This document shows, in pieces, positions 8,882-18,330 of a DNA stretch of 64,000 nt. Location of the stretch: assembly GCF_000013745.1 (NCBI RefSeq), contig NC_007925.1, positions 2,852,001 through 2,916,000 of the forward strand. Reading direction: 5' to 3'. Position 1 is the first letter of the stretch, and the number at the start of each line of letters is the position of its first letter. The notes under the pieces were generated by a model that saw only the letters and a program-made list of their open reading frames with translations, was not told the DNA's origin and did no database searches. The stretch comes from Rhodopseudomonas_A palustris_F. GTDB lineage: Bacteria; Pseudomonadota; Alphaproteobacteria; Rhizobiales; Xanthobacteraceae. Position numbers and translations under genes: made by a program.

Positions 8882-9332
8882 GGATTTGGTCCTCGAGGGT
8901 CTGGCCGTATTTGGCGAGCCGCTGTTTGAAATCCTTGGCGAGAACCGCGAGCGTGACATCGCCGAGCTTCGCCATGAAGGCGGTCTCGACCTCGCGAAAG
9001 GCGCCGTCGAGGGCGTGATTGACCGCTTGTTCGACAAGACAGCCGGGGCTTTCCGTCCGGTGGCCCATGGCGAGGATGGCGGGGGCGCCGACGGCGCGAT
9101 AGATGTCGGCCAATGTGATCGCGGCGGGATCGCATGCGATCGTCCAGCCGCCGCCATGCCCCTTTTCGGACCGCACGAAGCCGGCATCGCGCAGCCCCGC
9201 CATGATCCGGCGGACGACGACGGGATTCGTCATCATCGCCTTGGCGAGGTGCTCCGACGTGGTCGGCTGTTCCAAGCCGATCATGTGCAGCAGCACGTGG
9301 AGCACGCCGGACAATCGACCATCTCGTTTCAT
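8871..9332 (-). CDS. Rrf2-family transcriptional regulator
   Basis: The 153-aa DNA-binding protein has an N-terminal winged helix (about residues 1-70), with the recognition helix around MTNPVVVRRIMAGL and a GHGGGW wing, followed by the long dimerisation helix. Only one Cys, in PGCLVEQAV, is seen in the sensor region, so it does not carry the three-Cys cluster site of IscR or NsrR. It resembles the cluster-less YwnA/CymR branch. It heads a two-gene unit with the methyltransferase. An inverted repeat straddles its start. Confidence 0.9.
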   Translation of the reverse strand: MKRDGRLSGVLHVLLHMIGLEQPTTSEHLAKAMMTNPVVVRRIMAGLRDAGFVRSEKGHGGGWTIACDPAAITLADIYRAVGAPAILAMGHRTESPGCLVEQAVNHALDGAFREVETAFMAKLGDVTLAVLAKDFKQRLAKYGQTLEDQIHAA

Positions 9333-9355
9333 GTAACTTCATATATTGCATGAAA
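9327..9355. promoter_or_regulatory. Candidate autoregulatory operator of the Rrf2 gene
   Basis: TTTCATG at 9327-9333 and CATGAAA at 9349-9355 form a perfect 7-bp inverted repeat around an AT-rich 15-base centre that covers the rrf2 start codon. Rrf2 dimers bind AT-rich inverted repeats of this size near their own promoter. The assignment is inferred from position and symmetry. Confidence 0.35.
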
Positions 9356-9615
9356 TGATGGATGTCCAGACCGCGGCGAGACGGTGATCGCCCCGACTTG
9401 TCCTCAAAAGCCTGCTGATCGATCGCAGCGGTTCATTCCGCTATCCGAGCCATCGCAGCTCGGGGTGCCGTCAGAACCGCTCGCGGCCCCTCGAACGGAT
9501 CGCCGGGAGGCCGCCGCGGCCCTTTCGCGCAAGCTCCGGACCCGGTATGAATTGCTTTGAAAATAGTCAGGCGCGGCGTGTTCTTTCGAGGCCGCGCCGA
9601 GTCAGGAGAACAGCT

Positions 9616-10506
9616 TTGGCCACCACCACCGCATTTCGGGGCTCTTTCACCGCCCTGGTCACGCCTTTCAAGAATGGTTCGCTCGACGAAGAGGCGTTTC
9701 GCAAGCTGGTGGACTGGCAGATTTCCGAAGGAACCGCCGGCCTGGTGCCGGTCGGCACCACCGGCGAAAGCCCGACGCTCAGCCATGCCGAGCACCACAA
9801 GGTGGTGGAATGGTGCGTCCAGGAGGCCAAGGGCCGGGTCCCGGTGATCGCCGGAGCCGGCTCGAATTCCACCAAGGAAGCCGTCGAACTGGCCCAGCAC
9901 GCCGAAGCCGCGGGCGCCGACGCGGTGCTGGTGGTGACGCCGTATTACAACAAGCCGACCCAGGAGGGCATGTATCTGCACTTCAAGGCGGTGAACGATG
10001 CGATCGGCATTCCGATCATCATCTACAACATCCCGCCGCGCTCGGTGGTCGACATGTCGGTCGACACCATGACCAGGCTTTACGAATTGAAGAACATCGC
10101 CGGCGTCAAGGACGCCACCGCCAATCTTAGCCGGGTGTCGCAGCAGCGCCACGCCATGGGGCCGGATTTCATCCAGCTTTCCGGCGAGGACATGACCGCG
10201 CTGGCCTATATGGCGGCGGGCGGCCATGGCTGCATTTCGGTGGTGTCGAACGTGGCGCCGAAGCCCTGCTCGGACCTGATGATCGCCGTCGCCAAGGGCG
10301 ACTATGCCGCCGCGCTGAAGATCCAGGACCGGCTGGTGCCGCTGCACGACGCGGTGTTCAAGGAGCCGGGCGTCTCCGGCGCCAAGCACGGGCTGGCGCT
10401 GCTCGGCCGCATCCAGGAAGAGGTGCGGCTGCCGCTGATCCCGGTCACCGAGCCGACCCGTGCGGTGATCCGCAGCGCCATGATCCACGCCGGGCTGATC
10501 AACTAG
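9616..10506 (+). CDS. dapA: 4-hydroxy-tetrahydrodipicolinate synthase
   Basis: The 296-aa cytosolic TIM-barrel enzyme condenses pyruvate with aspartate semialdehyde, the first committed step of lysine and diaminopimelate synthesis. The start is TTG at 9616, with AGGAG at 9604-9608 and 7 bases between; the upstream ATG at 9547 would add an Arg-rich tail not found in the family. Motifs include GTTGESPTL (the Thr pair), YYNKP with the active-site Tyr, IIYNIPPRS, and the Schiff-base Lys in IAGVKDAT. Confidence 0.95.
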
Positions 10507-10559
10507 GGCGTCCGATTGGCGAATGTCGCGACGGCCGGGCTTCTGAGCAAGGATTGCGG

Positions 10560-10976
10560 ATGCTGAAAGAATTCCGCGAATTCGCGATGAAGGGCAACGT
10601 CGTCGATCTCGCGGTCGGCATCATCATCGGCGCGGCGTTCGGCGCGATCGTGTCGTCGCTGGTCGGCGACATCATTATGCCGCTGATCGGCGCGATCACC
10701 GGCGGGCTCGACTTCTCGAACTACTTCACCGGGCTGTCGAGCGCGGTGACCGCCACCAACCTCGCCGATGCCAAGAAGCAAGGCGCGGTGCTGGCCTGGG
10801 GCAATTTCCTGACGCTGACGCTCAACTTCCTGATCGTCGCCTTCGTGCTGTTCGTGGTGATCCGCTTCATGAACAGGTTGAAGCGCAACGACGCCGAGAA
10901 ACCGGCGCCGAAGCCGAACCCGGAACAGGAATTGCTGACCGAGATCCGCGACATCCTGAAAACCATGCGGCGCTGA
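10560..10976 (+). CDS. mscL: Large-conductance mechanosensitive channel
   Basis: The 138-aa inner-membrane channel opens under membrane tension to release solutes. The N-terminal amphipathic [19 protein letters not shown] and the pore helix with GAAFGAIV are MscL signatures. A second helix (about residues 76-100) and a charged C-terminal bundle ending ILKTMRR follow. The ATG at 10560 has AAGGA 6 bases upstream; the TTG at 10554 would touch the Shine-Dalgarno. It sits between dapA and smpB on the same strand. Confidence 0.96.
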
Positions 10977-10986
10977 TTGGAATTTT

Positions 10987-11460
10987 ATGGCCGAGAAGAA
11001 CGAACGTCCGATCAAGGTGATCGCGGAAAACCGCAAGGCGCGGTTCAATTACGCCATCGAGGACACGCTGGAGGCCGGCATCGCGCTGACCGGCACCGAG
11101 GTCAAATCGATCCGCAACGGCAAGTCGACGATCGCGGAATCCTATGCCGATCCGAAGGACGGCGAGATCTGGCTGATCAACGCCAACATCCCGGAATATC
11201 TGCAAGCCAACCGGTTCAACCACGAGCCGAAGCGGCCGCGCAAACTGCTGCTGCACAGGAAGCAGATCAACAAGCTGATGGGCGCGGTGGAGCGCCAGGG
11301 CATGACCCTGGTGCCGCTGAAGATGTACTTCAACGAGCGCGGCCGGGTGAAGCTGCAACTGGCTTTGGCCAAGGGCAAGCAGCTGCACGACAAGCGCGAC
11401 ACCGAGAAGAAGCGCGATTGGAGCCGGGAAAAAGGCCGCATCATGCGGGCGCGGGGCTGA
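10987..11460 (+). CDS. smpB: SsrA-binding protein SmpB
   Basis: The 157-aa protein binds tmRNA and brings it to stalled ribosomes in trans-translation. The OB-fold core has FNYAIEDTLEAGIALTGTEV and KSIRNGKSTIAESYA. The basic C-terminal tail, with KKRDWSREKGRIMRAR, enters the decoding centre. Length matches the family. It starts 10 bp after mscL. Confidence 0.97.
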   Translation: MAEKNERPIKVIAENRKARFNYAIEDTLEAGIALTGTEVKSIRNGKSTIAESYADPKDGEIWLINANIPEYLQANRFNHEPKRPRKLLLHRKQINKLMGAVERQGMTLVPLKMYFNERGRVKLQLALAKGKQLHDKRDTEKKRDWSREKGRIMRARG

Positions 11461-11494
11461 GCCGGTTTCTGGGCCGGCGTCGGGAGCCCGCGGC

Positions 11495-11552
11495 CATCCT
11501 TCGAGACGCCCGGCTTCGCGCTACGCGCTCAGCCGGGCTCCTCAGGATGACG
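11495..11552. repeat. Dispersed repeat, catcct...aggatg family (copy 1)
   Basis: The element begins catccttcgag and ends ctcaggatgacg, with an inverted GC-rich core (cccgg...ccggg). The same ends recur at 33749-33806, 33841-33899, 33953-34010 and 34941-35067. It separates smpB from the converging uracil-DNA glycosylase gene. Confidence 0.8.
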
Positions 11553-12222
11553 TTTTGCTCATGGCGCGCTTTGGTTTGTCGCCATCGAGATCAGCGCGCA
11601 CTTTTGCAAACACCTCGCGGAACATCTGTGGCGTCAGCACCCGGGTGTTGGTGTTGTAGCGCGAGCAATGATAGCTGTCGTACAGCGTGCGGGCGCCGGC
11701 CGTATGCACCGCGCCGTGGCCGAACGGCGCGGCGGAGGCGCGCAGGCCGAGCGCTTTGACCGTCGAGTCGTGCGCCACCCGGCCGAGCGCCACGATGGCG
11801 GTGAGCCGCGGCATGGTCTCTAACACCGCCGAGAGAAACTGCCGGCAGGTGTTGATTTCGACCGGCCGCGGCTTGTTCTGCGGCGGCACGCAGCGCACCG
11901 CGTTGGCGATCCGGCAGTCGACCAGCCGCAAGCCGTCATCGGGTCGCGCCTGATAGACACCTTTCGCAAAGCCATGCTCGATCAGCGTGGCGTAGAGCAG
12001 GTCGCCGGCAAAGTCGCCGGTGAACGGCCGGCCGGTGCGGTTGGCGCCCTGCACGCCGGGGGCGAGCCCGACGATCAGCAATGCCGCGTCGGGATCGCCG
12101 AAGGTCGGCACCGGGGCATTGAACCAGTCCGGCGCGCGGGCCCGCACCGCCAGTCGATAGTCGACCAGCCGCGGGCACAGCGGGCAGTTCCGGTCGGGTT
12201 CGCTTCGCGCGATGGCCATCAT
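11542..12222 (-). CDS. Uracil-DNA glycosylase, family 5 (UdgB-like)
   Basis: The 226-aa base-excision-repair enzyme removes uracil, and in this family also other deaminated bases, from DNA. Motif A is GLAPGVQGANRTG (residues 52-64), which has Val/Gln where family 1 has its catalytic Asp, as in UdgB. Motif B is HCSRYNTNT. Cysteines 13, 16, 111 and 126 are placed to hold the 4Fe-4S cluster of families 4 and 5. The 3' end overlaps the dispersed repeat by about 10 bases, so the extreme C-terminus is repeat-derived. Confidence 0.88.
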   Translation of the reverse strand: MMAIARSEPDRNCPLCPRLVDYRLAVRARAPDWFNAPVPTFGDPDAALLIVGLAPGVQGANRTGRPFTGDFAGDLLYATLIEHGFAKGVYQARPDDGLRLVDCRIANAVRCVPPQNKPRPVEINTCRQFLSAVLETMPRLTAIVALGRVAHDSTVKALGLRASAAPFGHGAVHTAGARTLYDSYHCSRYNTNTRVLTPQMFREVFAKVRADLDGDKPKRAMSKTSS

Positions 12223-12246
12223 CGGCCGCCGGCCGAGCCGGCTCGC

Positions 12247-12876
12247 TCAGTCCTCGAACTCGTCGTCCTCGACGCGCGGCGCCGTAGTGGTGGCGCGCTG
12301 CAGGAACTGCGGGGTGTGCCGCGGCTCGCGCGGGGCAGGGCGTTCCGCCGGGTCGCGGCCGAGCTTGGACTGCAATTCGACCAGATCGGTGAACACGTCG
12401 GCCTGGCGGCGCAATTCGTCGGCGATCATCGGCGGCTGGCTGGAAATCGTCGAAATCACCGTGACACGGACGCCGCGGCGCTGCACCGCCTCGACCAGCG
12501 AGCGGAAGTCGCCGTCGCCGGAGAACAGCACCATCTGGTCGATGTGCTCGGCCAATTCCATGGCGTCGACCGCGAGCTCGATATCCATGTTGCCCTTGAC
12601 CTTGCGCCGGCCCGAAGCATCGATGAATTCCTTGGTCGCCTTGGTGACGACGGTATAGCCGTTGTAGTCGAGCCAATCGATCAGCGGCCGGATCGACGAG
12701 TACTCCTGGTCCTCGATGATGGCGGTGTAATAGAACGCCCGCACCAGGGTGCCGCGGCTCTGAAATTCCTTGAGCAATCGCTTGTAATCTATGTCGAAGC
12801 CAAGCGTCTTCGCGGTGGCATAAAGGTTGGCTCCATCAATGAAGAGCGCGATTTTGCTGCTAGCAGAGGACATCAA
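12247..12876 (-). CDS. LabA-like NYN-domain protein
   Basis: The 209-aa protein has a PIN-like NYN domain (about residues 8-160) with acidic residues in ALFIDGANLY and VLFSGDGDF that would bind metal for RNA cleavage. Alphaproteobacteria carry a close copy near rpoZ, as here, where it is divergent from rpoZ. The C-terminal 45 residues are charged and proline-rich, ending EDDEFED, and look disordered. RNase activity is inferred from the fold. Confidence 0.85.
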   Translation of the reverse strand: MMSSASSKIALFIDGANLYATAKTLGFDIDYKRLLKEFQSRGTLVRAFYYTAIIEDQEYSSIRPLIDWLDYNGYTVVTKATKEFIDASGRRKVKGNMDIELAVDAMELAEHIDQMVLFSGDGDFRSLVEAVQRRGVRVTVISTISSQPPMIADELRRQADVFTDLVELQSKLGRDPAERPAPREPRHTPQFLQRATTTAPRVEDDEFED

Positions 12877-13218
12877 GTTTTCTCACGGTGCGTTTGTTGT
12901 TAAGGGTTTTTGGCGCGGCAAAGTCCGCGACGCATTTCAAAGTCGCGTTTGTGGGCATAAAATTCCCGGCCGGCCGACACAGTCACCACCGTCGGCCAAA
13001 CAACGCAAGCCAGGTGAGTGTATACTTTTGCGCGGCCAATACAGGCGTTTTGTTGTCCTCTGCAAAACCAAAGTACTTTTTGTCGCAGCCGTGGGTTGAG
13101 GGGGCCGGCGGCCTTGCAGAAGACCCAAATGGCAAATTGGTTCTTGCGGAAACCCCTAACCCCCTATACCTAGCGGTCATAACCCGCATATTCGTCCCAT
13201 TTAACGGAGCGACAGTCG
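12877..13218. promoter_or_regulatory. Divergent promoter region of the NYN gene and rpoZ
   Basis: This 342-bp gene-free stretch separates divergent starts. A weak housekeeping-like promoter for rpoZ is TTGCGG at 13144-13149 and TATACC at 13165-13170, with a 15-base spacer that is shorter than ideal. The translated frames in this interval show no protein-like composition. Confidence 0.35.
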
Positions 13219-13611
13219 ATGGCGCGCGTCACCGTGGAAGATTGTATTGATAAGGTCGACAACCGGTTCGACCTGGTCCTTCTGGCTGCGCACCGCGCCC
13301 GGATGATCTCGTCCGGCTCGCAACTGACCATCGATCGCGATAATGACAAAAATCCGGTCGTTTCGTTGCGGGAGATTGCCGAGGAGACCATCTCGCCCGA
13401 GGATTTGCGTGAAGAACTGGTGCATTCGCTGCAGAAATTCGTCGAAGTCGACGAACCCGAGCCGGATACCGTGCCGCTGATCGGCTCCGCCGGGGCCAGC
13501 GTCGACGCCGACGACACCGAGGTGGCGCCCGAGCGGATGACCGAGGAAGAGCTGTTGAAGGGTCTGGAAGGCTTGGCGCCTCCCGAGGAGCAGCCCGAGG
13601 AAGACGAATAG
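13219..13611 (+). CDS. rpoZ: RNA polymerase omega subunit
   Basis: The 130-aa subunit assists assembly of beta' into RNA polymerase and forms part of a ppGpp site. The N-terminal MARVTVEDCIDKVDNRF and LAAHRARMISSG are diagnostic. The C-terminal acidic extension (about residues 75-130) is usual in alphaproteobacteria. It is followed by a strong terminator and then rsh, the enzyme that makes the ppGpp omega helps to sense. Confidence 0.97.
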   Translation: MARVTVEDCIDKVDNRFDLVLLAAHRARMISSGSQLTIDRDNDKNPVVSLREIAEETISPEDLREELVHSLQKFVEVDEPEPDTVPLIGSAGASVDADDTEVAPERMTEEELLKGLEGLAPPEEQPEEDE

Positions 13612-13644
13612 CCGAGCCGCTGTTCTCTCGTGCCAATGGATTTG

Positions 13645-13676
13645 ACGGCCCGGACGGTTTCCGGGCCGTTTTCTAT
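13645..13676 (+). terminator. Intrinsic terminator of rpoZ
   Basis: A perfect 10-bp stem (13645-13654 with 13660-13669) with a 5-base loop is followed by a T-rich run, about 35 bases after the rpoZ stop. Confidence 0.8.
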
Positions 13677-14008
13677 TCGGCAGGTGCAGAGCTGGCGTGC
13701 TGCGCCATATACGATTTCGGGGTGTACGGGGCGCGGACTCGGACCTAAGACAGACGGCAATCCGGGGGCCGGCGAAACGGCTTCACTTCATCACAAAACA
13801 CTCTAAAGTCGTGAACTTGTCCTTCGTTCTGTTGCACGAATCCGGGATCGGAAGACGCCGGCTCCGAGCACCGAAGGCGATGAATATGCTCTCATTTTGG
13901 ATGAGGCCGGCGGTCCGACGAGCGCGCTCGAACCGGACCAAGGGGTGAATCGGACGGTCGGCATTCGCGGTATCTGAAGGCTGCGCGCGGCAAAGGGGTT
14001 GCGATTGG
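13677..14008. promoter_or_regulatory. Leader and promoter region of rsh
   Basis: The interval between the rpoZ terminator and the rsh start holds no convincing gene. Short frames here (for example 13697-13948) have no Shine-Dalgarno and unlikely composition. I do not see a clear promoter match. Confidence 0.3.
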
Positions 14009-16294
14009 ATGGCGCATTGGAGCCGTAATTCACGGCAGATGGAGGCTGCGGGCGGGACCGTCGCGGTGTTGAAGCCGGCTGCGGTGAAGCCGGCGCGGCC
14101 GCGCTCGCGCATGATGCGGCAATACGACCTGGTCGAGCGGGTCCGATCCTACAATCCGGATACCGACGAGGACCTGCTGAACCGCGCCTATGTGTACGCC
14201 ATGATGGCGCATGGCGAGCAGACCAGGGCGTCGGGCGACCCGTATTTTTCGCATCCGCTCGAAGTCGCGGCGATTCTCACCCACCTCAAGCTCGACGATG
14301 CTACCATCGTCGCGGCGCTGCTTCATGATACGATTGAGGATACCGAGGCAACCCGCACCGAGATCGACAATATCTTCGGTCACGAAATCGGAGCGCTGGT
14401 CGAGGGGCTGACCAAGCTGAAGCGCCTGGAGCTGGTTTCGCGGGAGGCCAAGCAGGCGGAAAACCTGCGCAAGCTGTTGCTGGCGGTGTCCAACGACGTC
14501 CGGGTGCTGCTGATCAAGCTGGCCGACCGGCTGCACAATATGCGCACGCTCGAATTCGTGCCGCCGGCGTCGCGGCAGCGCATCGCCGAGGAGACGCTGG
14601 ACATCTATGCGCCGCTGGCCGGCCGCATGGGCATGCAGGAGATGCGCGAAGAGCTGGAAGACCTCTCGTTCCAGAGCCTCGATCCCGATGCCTTCGCGGT
14701 GGTGATGCAGCGGCTGGATTCGCTGGCCGAGCGTAACCGAAATTTGATCGGCGAGATCGAGACCCAGCTGTCCGCCAACCTCGCCAAGAACGGGCTCTCC
14801 GCCGAGGTGACCGGCCGGCGCAAGCGGCCGTTTTCGATCTGGACCAAGATGGAGCGCAAATCGGTCGGCTTCGAGCAATTGTCCGACATCTACGGCTTCC
14901 GCGTGGTGCTGAAGGATGTCGAGGCCTGCTACCGCGCGCTCGGCGTGGTCCATACCACCTGGCCGGTGGTGCCGGGCCGCTTCAAGGACTACATCTCGAC
15001 CCCGAAGCAGAACGACTACAAGTCGATCCACACCACGGTGATCGGCCCCGGCCAGCAGCGCGTCGAGCTGCAGATCCGCACCGAAGAGATGGACCAGATC
15101 GCCGAGATCGGCATCGCCGCGCACTCCTTCTACAAGGACGGCGTCGGCTCGCCGACCGAAATGTTGAAGCGCGAGAGCAACGCCTTCGCCTGGCTGCGCC
15201 ACACTATCGAAGTGCTTTCGGAAAGCGCCAATCCTGAAGAGTTTTTGGAGCACACCAAGCTCGAACTGTTCCACGACCAGGTGTTCTGCTTCACCCCCAA
15301 GGGCAAGCTGATCGCGCTGCCGCGCGCCGCCAATGTGATCGATTTCGCCTATGCGGTGCACACCGATGTCGGCAATTCCGCGGTGGGCTGCAAGATCAAC
15401 GGCAAGTTCGCGCCGTTGTCCTCGGAATTGCAGAACGGCGACGAGGTCGAGGTGCTGACCTCGGCGGCCCAAGAGGCGCCGCCGTCGGCCTGGGAATCGC
15501 TGGCGGTCACCGGCAAGGCCCGCGCCGCGATCCGCCGCGCCACCCGCACCGCGGTGCGCGATCAATATGCCGGGCTCGGCCGCCGCATCGTCGAGCGGTT
15601 GTTCGTCCGCGCCAAGATCGACTACGCCGACGACAAGCTGAAGGGGGCGCTGCCGCGGCTGGCGCGGCCGTCGATCGACGAGGTGATGGCCTCGGTCGGG
15701 CGCGGCGAACTGCGCGCCTCCGACGTCGCCCGCGCGATGTATCCGGACTACAAGGAGGAGCGGCTCGGCCGCTTCGCCGGCAAGCGCGATCCGGCCGACG
15801 TCACCAAGCTGAAAGCGCCGGGCTCCGCGGCGCGCGTCACCTCGGTGATTCCGATCCGCGGCCTCAATTCCGACCTGCCGGTGAAGTTCGCGCCGAACGG
15901 CGGCGCGGTGCCGGGCGATCGCATCGTCGGCATCGTTTCGCCGGGCGAGGGCATCACCATCTATCCGATCCAGTCGCCGGCCTTGAAGGATTTCGAGGAA
16001 GAGCCGGAGCGCTGGCTGGACGTCAAATGGGACGTCGACGAAACCACGCCGCAGCGCTTTCCGGCGCGGCTGTTCGTGCAGAACGTCAACGAGCCCGGCA
16101 GTCTGGCGCAAATCGCCACCGTGATCGCCGAGCACGACGGCAACATCGACAATATCAACATGAGCCGGCGTTCGCCGGACTTCACCGAACTCACCATCGA
16201 TCTCGAGGTCTATGACCTCAAGCATCTCAGCGCCATCATCGCGCAGTTGCGCGCCAAGGCGGTGGTCGCCAAGGTCGAGCGGGTGAATGGCTGA
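14009..16294 (+). CDS. rsh: Bifunctional (p)ppGpp synthetase/hydrolase Rsh
   Basis: The 761-aa stringent-response enzyme makes and degrades (p)ppGpp. The order is the usual RelA/SpoT one: HD hydrolase domain with the H106-D107 pair in LLHDTIEDT, synthetase domain from about residue 270 (IWTKMERKSVGFEQLSDIYGFR), TGS domain around 430 (VFCFTPKGKLIALPRAANVIDFAY), and a C-terminal ACT domain from about 690. The intact HD motif indicates hydrolase activity too. The start is uncertain: ATGs at 14009, 14039 and 14111 are in frame, and the conserved part begins at MRQYDLVERV just after the last. Confidence 0.95.
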   Translation: MAHWSRNSRQMEAAGGTVAVLKPAAVKPARPRSRMMRQYDLVERVRSYNPDTDEDLLNRAYVYAMMAHGEQTRASGDPYFSHPLEVAAILTHLKLDDATIVAALLHDTIEDTEATRTEIDNIFGHEIGALVEGLTKLKRLELVSREAKQAENLRKLLLAVSNDVRVLLIKLADRLHNMRTLEFVPPASRQRIAEETLDIYAPLAGRMGMQEMREELEDLSFQSLDPDAFAVVMQRLDSLAERNRNLIGEIETQLSANLAKNGLSAEVTGRRKRPFSIWTKMERKSVGFEQLSDIYGFRVVLKDVEACYRALGVVHTTWPVVPGRFKDYISTPKQNDYKSIHTTVIGPGQQRVELQIRTEEMDQIAEIGIAAHSFYKDGVGSPTEMLKRESNAFAWLRHTIEVLSESANPEEFLEHTKLELFHDQVFCFTPKGKLIALPRAANVIDFAYAVHTDVGNSAVGCKINGKFAPLSSELQNGDEVEVLTSAAQEAPPSAWESLAVTGKARAAIRRATRTAVRDQYAGLGRRIVERLFVRAKIDYADDKLKGALPRLARPSIDEVMASVGRGELRASDVARAMYPDYKEERLGRFAGKRDPADVTKLKAPGSAARVTSVIPIRGLNSDLPVKFAPNGGAVPGDRIVGIVSPGEGITIYPIQSPALKDFEEEPERWLDVKWDVDETTPQRFPARLFVQNVNEPGSLAQIATVIAEHDGNIDNINMSRRSPDFTELTIDLEVYDLKHLSAIIAQLRAKAVVAKVERVNG

Positions 16295-16333
16295 CCCTTT
16301 CTGCTATTTCCTGGAAACACGTGAGTTGCCGCA

Positions 16334-16828
16334 ATGGGCAGCGAACAGCTGGAGGGGAAATTGCAGACTGTGATCAGCGCCCCAACGTGGACCTGGGCAA
16401 TCCCCCTGGTTGCTTCGTTGTTGGCTCTGGCCGGCGTATTGATTACCGTCGCGCTTCAGTGGCGAAGCATCGATAAGCAATTGAAGTCGGCGCACGCGCT
16501 AAAGATTGCTGAAATGAGGCAGGCTTGGATTAATGACCTTAGGCAAGCGATGGCAGCATTTCAATCTTATGCCGGTACGCCGAGCATCGAGCATCACATG
16601 CAGCGAGAATTCTACGAGTACGGGACAAAGATCGAACTGTTCATGAATCCGGGCGATGAAGATTTCCCCGATCTGCAGATGTGTATGCATAGATATTTGG
16701 ACGCTAGATCGCCTGAAGAGAAATACGCCGCCAACCTTCAATACGTGGGGGTCTGTCAGCGAATACTAAAAAGAGAGTGGGAGGTACTTAAGGCCGAGGT
16801 TGATTCTGCAGACCGCGGCAAGAACTAA
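16334..16828 (+). CDS. Single-pass membrane protein of unknown function, lower GC
   Basis: The 164-aa protein has a short N-terminus, one membrane helix at about residues 20-45, then a soluble helical domain beginning near KIAEMRQAWINDLRQ and ending in a charged tail. I do not recognise a named family. Proteins of this layout occur as orphans in accessory DNA. Base composition is clearly lower in GC than the flanking rsh and pdxJ genes, and it interrupts an otherwise conserved order, which suggests acquisition. Confidence 0.65.
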   Translation: MGSEQLEGKLQTVISAPTWTWAIPLVASLLALAGVLITVALQWRSIDKQLKSAHALKIAEMRQAWINDLRQAMAAFQSYAGTPSIEHHMQREFYEYGTKIELFMNPGDEDFPDLQMCMHRYLDARSPEEKYAANLQYVGVCQRILKREWEVLKAEVDSADRGKN

Positions 16829-16885
16829 CAGACACTCTCTTGAGGTGCGTTCAGCCACTTCCTATCCATATCTCGCGAGTTCTCC

Positions 16886-17653
16886 ATGTCCAAAGCCCTT
16901 CCGCTGCGCCTCGGCGTCAATGTCGACCACGTCGCCACGCTGCGTAACGCCCGCGGCGGCAAGCATCCCGATCCGGTGCGCGCGGCGCTGGCCGCGATCG
17001 AGGCCGGCGCCGACGGCATCACCGCGCATCTGCGCGAGGATCGACGGCATATCCGCGACGCCGACATGGCGCGATTGAAGGCGGAAATCTCCAAGCCGCT
17101 GAATTTCGAAATGGCGGCCACCCCCGACATGGTGCAGATCGCGCTCGCCACCAAGCCGCACGCGGTGTGCCTGGTGCCAGAGCGTCGCGAGGAGGTCACC
17201 ACCGAGGGCGGCCTCGACGTCATCGGCCACCACAACACGCTGGCGCCGTTCATTGCCCGGTTCAACGACGCCGGCATCCGCACCTCGTTGTTCATCGCCG
17301 CCGACCCGGCGCAGATCGAGATGGCGGCGGAGCTGCACGCCCCGGTGATCGAGATTCACACCGGCGCCTGGTGCGACGCGGTCGAGGCCGGCAACGCCGT
17401 CAAGGCCGAGGCCGAATGGCAGCGCATCGTGGCCGGCGCCAAGCTGGCGCAGTCGGTCGGTCTCGAGGTTCACGGCGGCCACGGGCTGGATTACGCGACC
17501 GCGCAGACCATCTCGGCGCTGCCGCAGATCGCCGAGCTCAACATCGGCTTCCACCTGATGGGCGAGGCGCTGTTCGTCGGCCTCACCGAATCGATCCGCA
17601 GGATGCGCGCCGCGATGGCGCGCGGCCGCCAGGCCCTGGAGGCCACCGCATGA
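16886..17653 (+). CDS. pdxJ: Pyridoxine 5'-phosphate synthase
   Basis: The 255-aa TIM-barrel enzyme closes the pyridoxine ring from 1-deoxyxylulose 5-phosphate and 3-amino-2-oxopropyl phosphate, the last step of the DXP-dependent vitamin B6 route. The N-terminal [19 protein letters not shown], the HLREDRRHI loop and the late VHGGHGLDY are conserved. It overlaps acpS by 4 bases, a common alphaproteobacterial pair. Confidence 0.97.
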
Positions 17654-18069
17654 TCCTCGGCATCGGCTCCGACCTGATCGACATCCGCCGTGTCGGCAAG
17701 GTGATCGAGCGGCACGGCGATCGGTTTCTCGACCGGGTGTTCACCGATGCCGAGCGCGCCAAGGCGGCGCGCCGCGCCAAGAGCGAGAAGATGGTGGTGG
17801 CGACCTACGCCAAGCGGTTCGCCGCCAAGGAAGCCTGCGCCAAGGCGCTCGGCACCGGGATCCGCGACGGCGTGTGGTGGCGGGATATGGGCGTGGTGAA
17901 CCTGCCCGGCGGCCGGCCGACCATGGCGCTGACCGGCGGCGCCAAGGCGCGGCTCGACGCCATGACCCCGCCGGGCTATGAGGCCAGGATCGACCTGTCG
18001 ATCACCGACGACTGGCCGCTGGCGCAGGCCTTTGTCGTGATTTCGGCGGTCAGCAGCGCCAAGGCGTAG
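17650..18069 (+). CDS. acpS: Holo-[acyl-carrier-protein] synthase
   Basis: The 139-aa enzyme transfers 4'-phosphopantetheine from CoA to apo-ACP. Metal-binding Asp8 lies in GIGSDLIDI and the Glu in [14 protein letters not shown]. The ATG at 17650 overlaps the pdxJ stop (ATGA), so the two are translationally coupled. Length is close to the usual 125-140 aa. Confidence 0.96.
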
Positions 18070-18330
18070 CCCGAGGGCGGCCCCGGCGTTTTTCCACCGA
18101 AACTAAAAATCGCTGTTAGATCATGTGATTAGAAAGTTTTCGGAGAGCCGTTGATTGCGCCGATGGAAACAACGGTCTAAAACCCGCGCGGAGTCTCCAT
18201 CGGCTCGTGGCGTCCGCGCGCCGCGACGGCCGGGGGAAATCGCCCACCACATCACGTCTCATCGCGAAGCGGCCTCGCTTTGGTTGAGAACACTGCCGCT
18301 GCGCGGCTACGCGACGGGAACGAGAAAGCG

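Noticed and set aside
14030..16225. A 731-aa open frame opposite rsh
   Set aside because: The high-GC third-codon pattern makes a shadow frame. Composition (His, Asp, Arg, Gln) is not protein-like and rsh is clearly real.
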